This document shows, one piece after another, positions 50,402 through 59,720 of a stretch of DNA of 64,000 nt (position 1 is the stretch's first letter; each line of letters begins with the position of its first letter). The translations under genes and the position numbers were made by a program. Origin of the DNA: Psychrobacter cibarius (lineage in GTDB: Bacteria; Pseudomonadota; Gammaproteobacteria; Pseudomonadales; Moraxellaceae); contig CP131612.1 of assembly GCA_030686115.1 (NCBI GenBank), forward strand, positions 3,162,001 to 3,226,000, in the 5' to 3' direction. The notes under the pieces are model-generated. The model saw only the letters and a list, made by a program, of their open reading frames with translations. It was not told where the DNA came from and did not search any database.

Positions 50402-50995
50402 ATGTCCACCAGTTTATCAGTCTGCGAACATTTACATGATGTGCAGGACTTTACGCCGCATGACGTGACCGAGCGCCTAATGGCAGCAAAAGAACAATGT
50501 CGCCTGAACGGTGCACGCTTTACCCCATTGCGCCAGCAAATATATCAATTGGTATTGGCAGCCAATAAACCTATCGGTGCATATGATTTGATCACGCAAT
50601 TGCAGCAAATGCGCTTATCAGAGCCCAATAACAATGATGACAGCATCGAAGCGCTTAACTCGCAACAGCACCCAATGAAAGCGGCATCTAAAGAAATTAG
50701 CTCTAAAAAACAAGCGCCAAAAAATGTCGCGCCACCCACTGTCTATCGCAGTCTGGAGTTTCTATTGAGTGAAGGCTTGATACATCAACTGACCTCTATC
50801 AATGCTTATGTGCCCTGCTGTCACCCACGCGCTCAGCATACCGCAGCATTTTTAATCTGTGGTCAATGTCAGCGTGTACAAGAATGTAGCAGTGTGCCCG
50901 TACAGGAAATGATGAGTTTTGCTGAGCAAGACGTTGGCTTTATTGTGGAACGCAGTGTGATTGAGCTGAGTGGTCGTTGCCAAGCCTGCCAGTAA
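50402..50995 (+). CDS. zur: Zinc uptake regulator Zur (Fur family)
   Basis: Zinc-responsive repressor of 197 residues. It has the winged helix (RFTPLRQQIYQLVL ... PPTVYRSLEFLLSEGLIHQL) and structural zinc Cys pairs CGQC and CQAC, plus CCHPRAQH. Between helix QLQQM and recognition helix PPTVYR lies an insertion of about 40 residues rich in Asn, Gln, Lys and Ser (residues 78-118); E. coli Zur has only a short turn here. Whether it changes DNA binding is unknown. First of zur-znuC-znuB. Confidence 0.92.
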   Translation: MSTSLSVCEHLHDVQDFTPHDVTERLMAAKEQCRLNGARFTPLRQQIYQLVLAANKPIGAYDLITQLQQMRLSEPNNNDDSIEALNSQQHPMKAASKEISSKKQAPKNVAPPTVYRSLEFLLSEGLIHQLTSINAYVPCCHPRAQHTAAFLICGQCQRVQECSSVPVQEMMSFAEQDVGFIVERSVIELSGRCQACQ

Positions 50996-51075
50996 CATGC
51001 CCTAACCACTGAAGCGTAAGTCTTTGTCATCCGTTTTTTATTTGTATTACTCATTCACTTATTGGTTGTCATACT

Positions 51076-51873
51076 ATGAGCCTGTCTACCTCACCGTCTA
51101 ATCAACCGAACTTTTCCGCTGTTGATGGCAATACCATTAATAATGCGAGTAAACTGCTGAGCCTAAGCGATATCAGCTACGACATTGGGCATCAACGCTT
51201 ACTCTCACATATTGATATCGACATTGCGGTTAATGAAACAGTCAGTCTTATTGGACCAAATGGCGCTGGCAAGTCAACGTTGGTTAAACTTATTTTGGGA
51301 TTGATTGAGCCAACTAAAGGGCACATTAACTCTCATCAAAAGTTACAGCTTGGCTATGTGCCGCAGCGCTTTGCTGTACCGCCGATATTGCCATTACGAG
51401 TCTGCGATTTATTGGCACAAGCGGATAAAAGGCGCTTAACGTCTGAGCAGCGTCAATTTATCTTCGATAACTTGTCATTGACGCACTTACTATCGCGACA
51501 AATGCTGCACCTGTCGGGTGGTGAGACACAAAGGGTCTTGCTCGCGCGCGCATTGTTAGACAAACCCAACTTATTGATTTTAGATGAGCCGATGCAAGGA
51601 CTGGACCCTGATACTGAGGTTTGGCTCTATCAGTTTATTGATGAGCTGCCAGAGTTTTTGCGTTGTGCCATGCTGGTGGTATCGCATGATCTGCATTGGG
51701 TCATGAAAGGCAGTCGACGTGTGATTTGTCTTAATAAGCATATTTGCTGTGAGGGACAACCAAGCGAGCTTGCCATTAGTAGTGAGTTTCAAAAGCTATT
51801 TGGGCATCATTATGAGCAGCCTTATGTACATCAACCACATGCCTGTGAGCATCACGCCCCAAGCGAACTATAA
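51076..51873 (+). CDS. znuC: Zinc ABC transporter ATP-binding protein
   Basis: ATPase of the zinc importer, 265 residues. Walker A LIGPNGAGKSTLVKLIL, the Q-loop region, signature LSGGETQRVLLARALL, Walker B LLILDEPMQGLDPDTE and the H-loop VVSHDLHWVM are intact. It has an N-terminal polar extension of about 30 residues. The C-terminus is His-rich (HHYEQPYVHQPHACEHH), common in zinc ATPases. Follows zur by 80 bases. Confidence 0.95.
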   Translation: MSLSTSPSNQPNFSAVDGNTINNASKLLSLSDISYDIGHQRLLSHIDIDIAVNETVSLIGPNGAGKSTLVKLILGLIEPTKGHINSHQKLQLGYVPQRFAVPPILPLRVCDLLAQADKRRLTSEQRQFIFDNLSLTHLLSRQMLHLSGGETQRVLLARALLDKPNLLILDEPMQGLDPDTEVWLYQFIDELPEFLRCAMLVVSHDLHWVMKGSRRVICLNKHICCEGQPSELAISSEFQKLFGHHYEQPYVHQPHACEHHAPSEL

Positions 51874-51979
51874 TCATTAAGGCGCGTTGAACATTCACAA
51901 ATATAAAATATATCGAAGCTTAATACATCAAACACATATCGAGCGTTGAGCTTTATAAAAACTTTTACGGATATTTATT

Positions 51980-52798
51980 ATGACTGCTTGGTTAGCCATC
52001 ATTGCCCCCGCTTGGATCGCTGGCAGTATTTTAGCGCTACTATCAGCGCCTTTAGGTTGCTTAGTCTTGTGGCGACGCATGGCATTTTTTGCTGACGCTT
52101 TAGCACATGGCACCTTGCTTGGCGTGGCTTTAGCAGTATGGTGGCAATTACCTATGGGCATTGGCATTGCCTTGGTCAGCGTCATGGTGGTGCTAGGGCT
52201 GGTATTAATCGATGATGAGCGCCTGCCTGTCGATGCGGTTTTGGCCGTCGTGGCGGTGTCATTGTTATGCTTAGGCTTATTGGCTTTGACCCAGTTGACT
52301 GACCAACAAGCAAACGTACTGGGGTTTTTGTTTGGTAATTTGCTAGAGCTTGATTGGGCAGACTTGCCCTTACTTGCCGGTAGTGTGCTGGTAGGGCTCG
52401 GTCTACTTATGTATATATGGCCTGCACAAATTAAGCTTGCCACTCATGAAGCACTGGCGCGTATTCAAGGTGTTAATCCGACACGCCAGCGGCTGTTCTT
52501 CATGGGCGTATTGGCGGGATTTTGTGCGATTGCCCTGCAAGCGGTTGGTAGTTTACTAATCAGCGGTCTATTGGTATTACCAGCATTAACGGCACGTTTG
52601 TGGTCATCATCGCCAAAACAAATGGTCGTTATATCGCTACTGATCGCACAGCTTGGCGTGACGCTAGGCGTTTGGGGAAGCATCTGGCTAGATATTCAGA
52701 CAGGACTTGCTATCGTATTAATATTAGCCATTTTATTTTTTATCGCGCTGATTTTCTCAAAGCTCAGCACTGCAAAAATTTGGTCAGCGCGCCGTTAG
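51980..52798 (+). CDS. znuB: Zinc ABC transporter permease
   Basis: Integral-membrane subunit of the zinc importer, 272 residues with about eight spans. The ALAHGTLLGVALAVWW segment and the GLLVLPALTARLWS stretch are family signatures; ALQAVGSLLISGLLVLPALTA is the cytoplasmic coupling region that docks with ZnuC. 106 bases after znuC; last gene of the zinc operon. Confidence 0.95.
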   Translation: MTAWLAIIAPAWIAGSILALLSAPLGCLVLWRRMAFFADALAHGTLLGVALAVWWQLPMGIGIALVSVMVVLGLVLIDDERLPVDAVLAVVAVSLLCLGLLALTQLTDQQANVLGFLFGNLLELDWADLPLLAGSVLVGLGLLMYIWPAQIKLATHEALARIQGVNPTRQRLFFMGVLAGFCAIALQAVGSLLISGLLVLPALTARLWSSSPKQMVVISLLIAQLGVTLGVWGSIWLDIQTGLAIVLILAILFFIALIFSKLSTAKIWSARR

Positions 52799-52945
52799 AC
52801 AGATTATGGTTCACATAAAGCCGCTGGTTTTTTTATCCTCTTATCCAACTTTATTTCATCAATATGATAGAGCTTTCATTGACTTTATGTTATAAACTTG
52901 CCCTAATATCATCGACATACTAGCGGCGTCAAGCCAAAAAACATA

Positions 52946-52958
52946 TTGGTCAGACCAA
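52946..52958. promoter_or_regulatory. GntR/FadR-like palindrome upstream of cpdA
   Basis: TTGGTC-a-GACCAA, perfect over six pairs, resembling the TGGTnnGACCA-type operators of the GntR/FadR subfamily (FadR, PdhR, LldR). It lies 91 bases before the cpdA start and 148 after znuB. Which regulator, if any, binds is inference. Confidence 0.45.
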
Positions 52959-53049
52959 AATTCATTAGTCTACTCGATGCAGGACATCCATTTATCTATC
53001 ATTCGTTTTAACAGCATCACTTGTTTCGATTCGATGAGGGACTGACCCA

Positions 53050-53895
53050 ATGCTAAGCTATCCTGTTAATAACATTAGCACACCAGATGAACAGGTAAAC
53101 ATACTACAAATCACAGATTTGCATTTATCAACGCCCGTTTCTTCTAGTGTTGATGGCGATACTAACAATAGCGAAGCCTCTGTCTGTCAGCAGTGCTTTG
53201 AAACAGTACTACAGCAAGCTTTGAGTAGCGACATTCGCTGCGATTTGATTATCGTGACTGGCGACTTAGTCAATGAAGTCAAACCCGCTATTTACGATCA
53301 TATTTTTGAGGTATTGCAAGCCACCAATATTCCTTTTGCTTGTATCGCAGGCAATCATGATGTGACGGATGAGATAGGCAGTGAATTGCCGTTCTTTGAG
53401 CGCGAACTGATTGCTCAACCTGCCGACCCGCGCTTGCTAAGCCGGCATGTCATTGAGACTGATCGTTGGCAGCTGTTGTTATTAGACTCATCCATCACGG
53501 GCAAAGTCGAGGGCGAGATAACGCCTACCGATATTGACTGGTTATGCGAGAGACTCGATGCTTGTGATAAGCCTGCGCTGATTGCTCTACATCACCATGT
53601 CATTCCCGTAGACTCTGACTGGATTGACACGCATATGGCGGAGAATAGTGAGGCCTTTTGGCAGCATCTGTTAGGATTTGACCATCTCAAGGTCATTATC
53701 AGTGGTCATACGCACCAAGAGCAGGTTCGCCATCGTCAAGGAGTCACGGTCTATAGTACGCCATCTACTTGCTACCAGTTCAAGCCTTATGAGAATGATT
53801 TCTCCTATGATAAAAGCGTCCCGCCCGGTTACCGTTGGTTGCAATTAGCCAACAATGGAAAGGTTGCAAGCTGGGTAGAAAGAATGGATACTTGA
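53050..53895 (+). CDS. cpdA: 3',5'-cyclic AMP phosphodiesterase
   Basis: Metallophosphoesterase that hydrolyses cAMP and so sets Crp/Vfr activity. The 281 residues hold the five conserved motifs: DLHLS (D-x-H), VTGDLVNE (GD), AGNHDVTDE (GNHD), LHHHVIP and SGHTHQEQ. The length matches E. coli CpdA (275). It stands alone with a GntR-like palindrome upstream. Confidence 0.92.
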   Translation: MLSYPVNNISTPDEQVNILQITDLHLSTPVSSSVDGDTNNSEASVCQQCFETVLQQALSSDIRCDLIIVTGDLVNEVKPAIYDHIFEVLQATNIPFACIAGNHDVTDEIGSELPFFERELIAQPADPRLLSRHVIETDRWQLLLLDSSITGKVEGEITPTDIDWLCERLDACDKPALIALHHHVIPVDSDWIDTHMAENSEAFWQHLLGFDHLKVIISGHTHQEQVRHRQGVTVYSTPSTCYQFKPYENDFSYDKSVPPGYRWLQLANNGKVASWVERMDT

Positions 53896-54388
53896 CGCCC
53901 AGATTTATTGACACCAATATTGATGTGAGCCCTTATACCCCAAGCTATTGACTGATATTTCTGAGTTCAGAATACAATGACTGGCATGGTAAAAGCGACA
54001 TGATGATGAAAAATGACTTCATTATTGTCAGAAACAATGATACAACGTATAAAACGAAATGAGGACTGCCTAGTATCTGGTATTAGGTAGAATTATAATA
54101 GCTAGGATGGCTAAATCGATCACAGCTAAGTCTTCACAGTCAGTGATTTGTCGCATTATTAAGACAACGCTATTTAAATAAAAATATGCATAACCATATA
54201 CCTGACCATTGATAGATTGCTTTGAGCATATCAAGATAACTGTACTATTAGATCCGCTGTGTTACTTGTGTTACCAAGTGGTAAAACGTTTTATAAAGGG
54301 ACAAATTATAGCGTTTATGACATTGATAGCGTCTTGTCTTTTGATACGTCGTTTTATTGAATTAATTTGAAAAAAGTAGGATACCCAT
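53896..54388. other. Gene-free spacer upstream of dksA
   Basis: AT-rich, with no ORF or RNA gene recognised. ACTTG-tgttac-CAAGT near 54266 is a weak palindrome. It probably contains the dksA promoter. Confidence 0.45.
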
Positions 54389-54826
54389 ATGAGCACCCTG
54401 ACCACGAATCCAAGTGAAGCTAAGTTTACTCCTTATGTGCCTGCCAAAGACGAAGAGTACATGTCTGATGCGCAGTTAGAGCACTTTAAGGCTATATTAT
54501 TGGATTGGAAGAGCCAACTGATTGGCGAAGCGGATCGCACCAAGACTTATATCCAAGACGAGTCCAGTGCTATGCCAGATATCAATGATCGTGCCACCCA
54601 AGAAGAAGAGTTTGCCCTCGCATTGCGTACGCGTGACCGTGAACGTAAGCTCATTCGCAAAATTGATAAATCTATGTCAGAAATTGAAAATGATGATTAT
54701 GGTTTTTGTGAAACTTGTGGCGTAGAGATTGGTCTGCGTCGTCTCGAAGCGCGCCCAACGGCTACCCAGTGTATCGATTGTAAGACCCTGTCTGAGATTA
54801 AAGAACGCCAAAATCAAGGCGCTTAA
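54389..54826 (+). CDS. dksA: RNA polymerase-binding transcription factor DksA
   Basis: Potentiates ppGpp action at promoters. The 145 residues show the coiled coil with the tip motif DINDRATQEEEFA (the acidic residues that enter the secondary channel) and a C4 zinc finger CETCG...CIDCK near 112-136. The N-terminus YMSDAQLEHFKAILLDWK is standard. E. coli DksA is 151. It lies 227-247 bases before gluQ, a common pairing. Confidence 0.98.
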   Translation: MSTLTTNPSEAKFTPYVPAKDEEYMSDAQLEHFKAILLDWKSQLIGEADRTKTYIQDESSAMPDINDRATQEEEFALALRTRDRERKLIRKIDKSMSEIENDDYGFCETCGVEIGLRRLEARPTATQCIDCKTLSEIKERQNQGA

Positions 54827-54862
54827 ACGAATTACGATTCATCTCAATAGTAGAATGTAAGC

Positions 54863-54895
54863 ATAAGCGACCATAACATGGTCGCTTATTGCGTT
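54863..54895 (+). terminator. Terminator of dksA
   Basis: ATAAGCGACCAT-aac-ATGGTCGCTTAT, a perfect 12-pair stem, followed by TGCGTTTT. The T-run is short, so it may be partly leaky toward gluQ. Confidence 0.75.
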
Positions 54896-55073
54896 TTAGC
54901 TGGTTGGTTTTTAGTCAATGGATCATGGCTGATACAGAGCTTTAAGCTTGCTTATATTGATTTGCTAACAAAACAGACTCATTTCACAAATATCTTTTTA
55001 CGGATATATTTATTATTCTATCTTCTACCTTTTTTACCGATAATTTCCTACTTTGAAAACTAACCTTATTCCT

Positions 55074-56015
55074 ATGCCCACTCCAATCATACCAGTACAG
55101 CCGATTGGTCGTTTTGCTCCCTCACCGACTGGTGAACTGCATCTTGGCTCATTGACGACTGCGCTTGCCAGCTTTTGCCATATAAAATCCATTGGTGGTA
55201 AATGGCTACTGCGTATTGAAGACACTGATACCGAACGCTGTGATCAGCAATTTACTGAGCAAATCTTGATTGATTTGGAAGCGCTTGGATTGTACTGGGA
55301 CGGTGATATCATTTATCAATCTGAGCGTATTGATATTTATAATGATTATCTACACTCAGCCCTGCATCCGCTCACTTATGGTTGTCAGTGCTCGCGTAAA
55401 GACTTGGAGCAATACTGGGCGCAAGAAGAGCTGAGCCCATCTTATGATGCTAACCCATTGCAACCAAATAGGAAGCGCTATCCACGCTGCTGCGTCAGCG
55501 CTGACCTTGATAGAGAGCAACATAAGCTACGCATACAGCTACCGAATTATAAGATTGGTTTTAACGACGGTATTCAAGGATTGCAGTGGGATAATCCTCA
55601 GCAGACATTGGGTGATATGGTGGTACGTCGCCAAGATGGTATGATCAATTATATTTTGGCTGCCAGCCTTGATGATGGACTGCAACAAGTGACACATATT
55701 ATGCGCGGTCTAGATATCCTACCCATGACGACAGCGCAAATCAGCATCATGGATGCCGCACGCTTACCTGCCATCGATCACTGGTATCACTTGCCACTGA
55801 TATGTCATGCTGATGGACAAAAACTCTCCAAGCAAAACCTAGCACAACCCATTGATACACGAGATCCAAGTAAACTTATCGCTGATGCTTTACAACTATT
55901 ACAGCAACCAGCCGTCGATAGAGACACACCTACTCGTATGTTAAAGCAAGCCATTGCTCAATGGAACAGTACGCCGCTACAAGGCAAACAACAGTTAAAT
56001 ATGCCCAATGGATAA
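55074..56015 (+). CDS. gluQ: Glutamyl-Q tRNA(Asp) synthetase
   Basis: Attaches glutamate to queuosine in tRNA(Asp). It is the catalytic half of Glu[18 protein letters not shown] holds the HIGH-like motif, [10 protein letters not shown] follows, KLSKQNLA is the KMSKS-like loop, and no anticodon-binding domain is present. Cys pair CQC and YPRCC suggests the zinc site. Length is about 313. The frame opens at a TTG (55053); the ATG at 55074 is preferred, though neither has a good Shine-Dalgarno. Confidence 0.9.
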   Translation: MPTPIIPVQPIGRFAPSPTGELHLGSLTTALASFCHIKSIGGKWLLRIEDTDTERCDQQFTEQILIDLEALGLYWDGDIIYQSERIDIYNDYLHSALHPLTYGCQCSRKDLEQYWAQEELSPSYDANPLQPNRKRYPRCCVSADLDREQHKLRIQLPNYKIGFNDGIQGLQWDNPQQTLGDMVVRRQDGMINYILAASLDDGLQQVTHIMRGLDILPMTTAQISIMDAARLPAIDHWYHLPLICHADGQKLSKQNLAQPIDTRDPSKLIADALQLLQQPAVDRDTPTRMLKQAIAQWNSTPLQGKQQLNMPNG

Positions 56016-56107
56016 AAGCCAGCTAGCAAAAAGCGCCACTATTGAGCGACGCTTCTTTGGATAATGCCAGTCATGATGCATCGAGCCTATCACTAATGCT
56101 CAACCTA

Positions 56108-57304
56108 TCAATAATAACGGCATTGGCTTTTTTCGATTTCAGGGCTTTCTTTATAAATTTTTAGCAATAACGCAACCATCACCAAACTAATCAACATCGA
56201 AGAGCCGCCATAACTGAAGAATGGCATGGTCAATCCTTTGGTTGGAATCGCGCCCATATTCATCGCCGCATTGATAATTGTCTGCGCTATGAACACCACG
56301 CCGATACCAAAGGCGGTATAACTCATACGCATCTGCCGACGTTTGAGCGCGTTATAACTGATACGCATCGCGCTACCGATAATCAGCGCTTCGAGCACCA
56401 ATACCATGGTAACCCCAACAAAGCCTAACTCTTCCCCTGTAATGGCTAATAGAAAATCAGTATGTGCCTCAGGCAAATGCGACAGTTTTTGTACGCTCTC
56501 ACCATAACCAACGCCTGTAAATTGTCCACGGCCAAAGGCAATCAAACTACGTGCCAGCTGATAATCCGTGTCTTGCACATCATCAAACGGATCCATAAAT
56601 GACATCACACGTACCAATCGGTACTGCGCTGTCGTCACCATCAATACCGCACCACCGATGGCAGCCGCGCCCAGTGCTAAAAAGTGCTTGTAAGGCGCAC
56701 CAGCGATATAAAAAATCGCAAAGATAGTACCTAAAATAACGACAAAAGAACCAAAATCTGGCTGTGACAATAGCAGCATGGTGATGAGTGCCACCACCAA
56801 CATAATCCGCAAAAAACCGTCTAAGCCGTTACGAACTTCAAAAGAGCGACGCACCACAAAATCAGAGACAAAGACAATCATCACTAACTTGGCCAACTCT
56901 GCCACCTGAAAATTAAATACCCCTAGGTTCAGCCAACGCTTGGAGCCGTTAATAGGCGTACTAAATAGGGTTGCCACTAGCAGCATGCCAGTGATACCCA
57001 ATAGGATAAATTGGGTTTCAGTCTTATATAATGTTCGCAGAGACACGCTGTAATAAGAAACTGTAGCGACTGTCAAACCGATCATCATATACAGCAGCTG
57101 GTTTTTGAAAAAGTGCAGCTCTGTCATGCCGCGACTGAGCGCAAAAGGAATAGAAGCGGAAGCCACCATCAATAAACTGAGCACCAACATACAGCCAACA
57201 CTCGATAGGAGAATGGCGCGTGCTGACGGCATAGAAAGAATACCATCTGAGCCAGATACTTGCTTCGATTGGGACGAGGAACGAAAAAGAGAAGAGAGCG
57301 CCAT
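56108..57304 (-). CDS. ftsW: Cell division protein FtsW
   Basis: SEDS-family peptidoglycan glycosyltransferase of the divisome. About 398 residues with ten membrane spans; motifs GSKRWLNLGVFNFQVAELAKL, QPDFGSFVVI, AEAHTDFLLAITGEELGF-like LPEAHTDFLLAITGEELG, and SYGGSSMLI are the core signatures. The frame extends to a GTG at 57355, but that codon lies within a hairpin, so the ATG at 57304 is preferred. murD is 317 bases upstream on the same strand, but hairpins lie between. Confidence 0.93.
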   Translation of the reverse strand: MALSSLFRSSSQSKQVSGSDGILSMPSARAILLSSVGCMLVLSLLMVASASIPFALSRGMTELHFFKNQLLYMMIGLTVATVSYYSVSLRTLYKTETQFILLGITGMLLVATLFSTPINGSKRWLNLGVFNFQVAELAKLVMIVFVSDFVVRRSFEVRNGLDGFLRIMLVVALITMLLLSQPDFGSFVVILGTIFAIFYIAGAPYKHFLALGAAAIGGAVLMVTTAQYRLVRVMSFMDPFDDVQDTDYQLARSLIAFGRGQFTGVGYGESVQKLSHLPEAHTDFLLAITGEELGFVGVTMVLVLEALIIGSAMRISYNALKRRQMRMSYTAFGIGVVFIAQTIINAAMNMGAIPTKGLTMPFFSYGGSSMLISLVMVALLLKIYKESPEIEKSQCRYY

Positions 57305-57327
57305 AATTTTATATACACTAACGAACG

Positions 57328-57357
57328 AAAAAACACGGCGTCTATTAAACGCCACCG
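57328..57357 (-). terminator. Terminator-like hairpin before ftsW
   Basis: On the minus strand ACGGTGGCGT-TTAATAG-ACGCC followed by GTGTTTTTT (57337-57353 stem, T-run 57333-57328). It ends about 24 bases before the ftsW ATG. Confidence 0.5.
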
Positions 57358-57511
57358 TTTAAAAAATAGAAAATAGACAGTACCAGACAGATTACTAAGC
57401 AAATAAGCTGACCATTCATGTTGCTGGCTGGCTATGATTGACAGTAGCAGCAATCTATAAGCAAAACAATCATTTATACAGAAAATGCGCGCACATCGTA
57501 AAAGTCAATTC

Positions 57512-57535
57512 AGGGCAATCCTATTGCATTGCCCT
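57512..57535. repeat. Hairpin in the murD-ftsW gap
   Basis: Perfect AGGGCAAT-cctattgc-ATTGCCCT, eight pairs with an 8-base loop, about 90 bases after the murD stop codon. The plus-strand side is followed by TTATTCTTTATT, the minus side by GAATTGACTTTT, so it may weakly terminate either way. Confidence 0.6.
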
Positions 57536-57621
57536 TATTCTTTATTAAATACATGAGCTCTTTATTAAATGCTGATATTCGCTAAGCACTTATCATGCAA
57601 ATGCTTAAATCATCAAACCTT

Positions 57622-59058
57622 TTAATCGGCAGTCATCATATCTGACGACTCAGTTGCTAATTGACCAACCAACTGACTGAAATGCTCACCGCGAGCTGCG
57701 TAGCCACTATATTGATCAAAGCTGGCACAAGCAGGTGACAATAGCACCGCTTGCACTTGCGATAGGCTGCTTGTCGTGATTTGTTGAATGGTTGTAAAGG
57801 CATTTTCTAAAGTTTGGCATTGATGTAACGCCACATCGGCGCTTATCTTAGCTGCTCGCAGATGCTGTTCGATCAGCGGCGCATCTTCACCAATGAATAG
57901 TACTTGGCTAACATACTGATTGATAAACGGCGTCAATTCACCAAACTGTTGAGCCTTACCTTGTCCACCCAAAATCAATAGTAGCTTGCCATCTTTTGGC
58001 GCATAGACTGCGCCCAGCCCTTCGATAGCTGCCATCGTTGAGCCGATATTGGTGCCTTTTGAATCATTGAAATAATCAATGTCTGCAGCATTTGCCACAT
58101 ACTGGCAACGATGCTCAAGTCCAGTAAACTGCTGTAAGGTATTCAACATACTGCCCAATGGCAAACCAGCAAGTTCGCCTAATGCCAAGGCTGCCTGTGC
58201 ATTGAGCAGATTATGACGACCTTTAATCAACAGTTTATCTGCCGACAGTAGTTTTTCTGTACCGTGGGCAAGATAAATCTGGCCTTCAGGAGTAGTAATA
58301 AGACCATATTGACCTTTATCAGGAGCATGTATACCGGTACTCACTCTTGGCAAATTATCAGCCACTAGCGGACGCGTCAAGGCGTCTTCGCGATTGATAA
58401 CCACGGACTTAGCACCCTGAAAGATACGATGTTTGGCTTGATGATAGCCCAGCATATCACCGTGGCGATCTAAATGGTCAGGTGACATATTCAGAACTGT
58501 CGCCACTTGCGCACCCAAATTGGTCACCGTCTCCAACTGAAAGCTCGACAGCTCAAGTACCGCCAGTTCCATATCAGGATTATCAAGCAAGGTCAGCGCT
58601 GGCACGCCAATATTACCGCCGACACCGACATTGACACCAGCATCCGCGGCCATTTGCCCGACCAAGGTGGTCACGGTGCTCTTAGCATTAGAACCAGTAA
58701 TCGCCAATATTGGTACGGTACAAGCCTGACAAAATAGCTGAATGTCACTAACCACGGGAATATTCGCTTGGCGGGCAGCGGCGACGGCTTCGGTAGCAAG
58801 TGAGATACCGGGGCTTATAATAATACGTGCCGCTTGCTGCAAGAGCTCGGCGTCAATCGCACCAAATTGGCGAACACTAATCTCAGCGGGCAGTTGATCT
58901 GCTAAGCTAGGTGTCACCTGAGCATCAGTGACAGCAACCTGATAGCCTTGATTGGCCAAATAGCGCGCAACTGATAATCCAGATTGTCCCAAACCGACCA
59001 CGACTTGTAGACCACTGCCTTTGTGAAGTAAGGCATCTGTTGCAGTGTTGGTGGTCAT
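57622..59058 (-). CDS. murD: UDP-N-acetylmuramoyl-L-alanine--D-glutamate ligase
   Basis: Adds D-Glu to UDP-MurNAc-L-Ala in peptidoglycan synthesis. The 478 residues show the N-terminal Rossmann motif VVGLGQSGLSVARYL, the ATP loop ITGSNAKSTVTTLVG (Ala where most Mur ligases have Gly), the central NMSPDHLDRHGD and the C-terminal ligase domain with HRCQYVA and YFNDSKGTN, in which Lys-type residues bind substrate. It is upstream of ftsW, part of the usual dcw order, but with a long gap. Confidence 0.96.
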   Translation of the reverse strand: MTTNTATDALLHKGSGLQVVVGLGQSGLSVARYLANQGYQVAVTDAQVTPSLADQLPAEISVRQFGAIDAELLQQAARIIISPGISLATEAVAAARQANIPVVSDIQLFCQACTVPILAITGSNAKSTVTTLVGQMAADAGVNVGVGGNIGVPALTLLDNPDMELAVLELSSFQLETVTNLGAQVATVLNMSPDHLDRHGDMLGYHQAKHRIFQGAKSVVINREDALTRPLVADNLPRVSTGIHAPDKGQYGLITTPEGQIYLAHGTEKLLSADKLLIKGRHNLLNAQAALALGELAGLPLGSMLNTLQQFTGLEHRCQYVANAADIDYFNDSKGTNIGSTMAAIEGLGAVYAPKDGKLLLILGGQGKAQQFGELTPFINQYVSQVLFIGEDAPLIEQHLRAAKISADVALHQCQTLENAFTTIQQITTSSLSQVQAVLLSPACASFDQYSGYAARGEHFSQLVGQLATESSDMMTAD

Positions 59059-59720
59059 ATTTATTCCTTCTATTGGACGAGCAAAATGGCATCAAACAAA
59101 CCTAGTATATAAAGAAGCAAAATGATGCCGTCAAGATGAGACGCATCATAACGGTATCGTTCAGATTTCGGTACTGGTTTTTTATGACGATGTGCTATTA
59201 TGCGCCTGTTTTTATATTAAGTGGCTAATGCTATAATAGTTGCCTTAATCTGTAAGTGACTGGGTATTTACCCAAGCATTTTAGTTTAGCATGTTGTCAC
59301 AGTTAGCACGCTATTGTCACTTCTGTTTGGCAAAGTTACTACTATAGACGGGTCATGTCGAGCGGCTATTTTTATTTGATAGATTATTTATTACCCTCTA
59401 CCGCAGCATATCATTGCTGACGCTATTCGTTATTGTAGGTGCTCTTATAAACGCCCTGCTTTAAGCACCTTATTTTAACTATTTTTTTAGGTAGTCTCAC
59501 TGAATTTATCATCGTATCAATTATTGGTGAGCGTATCAGCGATACCAGTAAGTAAATCAATAGACCTATTTATTACTGACCTTTAATAACTCAATACCGC
59601 AATATGACACAGCACATGTTGCCGTAAAAGCAAGATGAATAGCTACTTTTATAGCGATGCGATCATTTTATGAATGAGTAATGATTACTTTTTTTGCCTC
59701 TAACCCTATGCAGTTTACTT
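59059..59720. other. Gene-free divergent region murD / SulP transporter
   Basis: About 660 bases. A TATAAT at 59232-59237 may be the SulP promoter, which would leave a leader of about 480 bases. That leader contains GGGTATTTACCC near 59264 and AGGTGCT-(20)-AGCACCT followed by TATTTT (59437-59476). No ORF is credible. Confidence 0.5.
59437..59476 (+). promoter_or_regulatory. Stem-loop in the SulP leader
   Basis: AGGTGCT (59437-59443) pairs with AGCACCT (59464-59470), followed by TATTTT. About 245 bases before the predicted start codon; possibly a weak attenuator. Confidence 0.4.

Noticed and set aside
54878..55063. 61-codon ORF between dksA and gluQ
   Set aside because: Begins within the dksA terminator hairpin and runs into the gluQ start; no recognisable feature.
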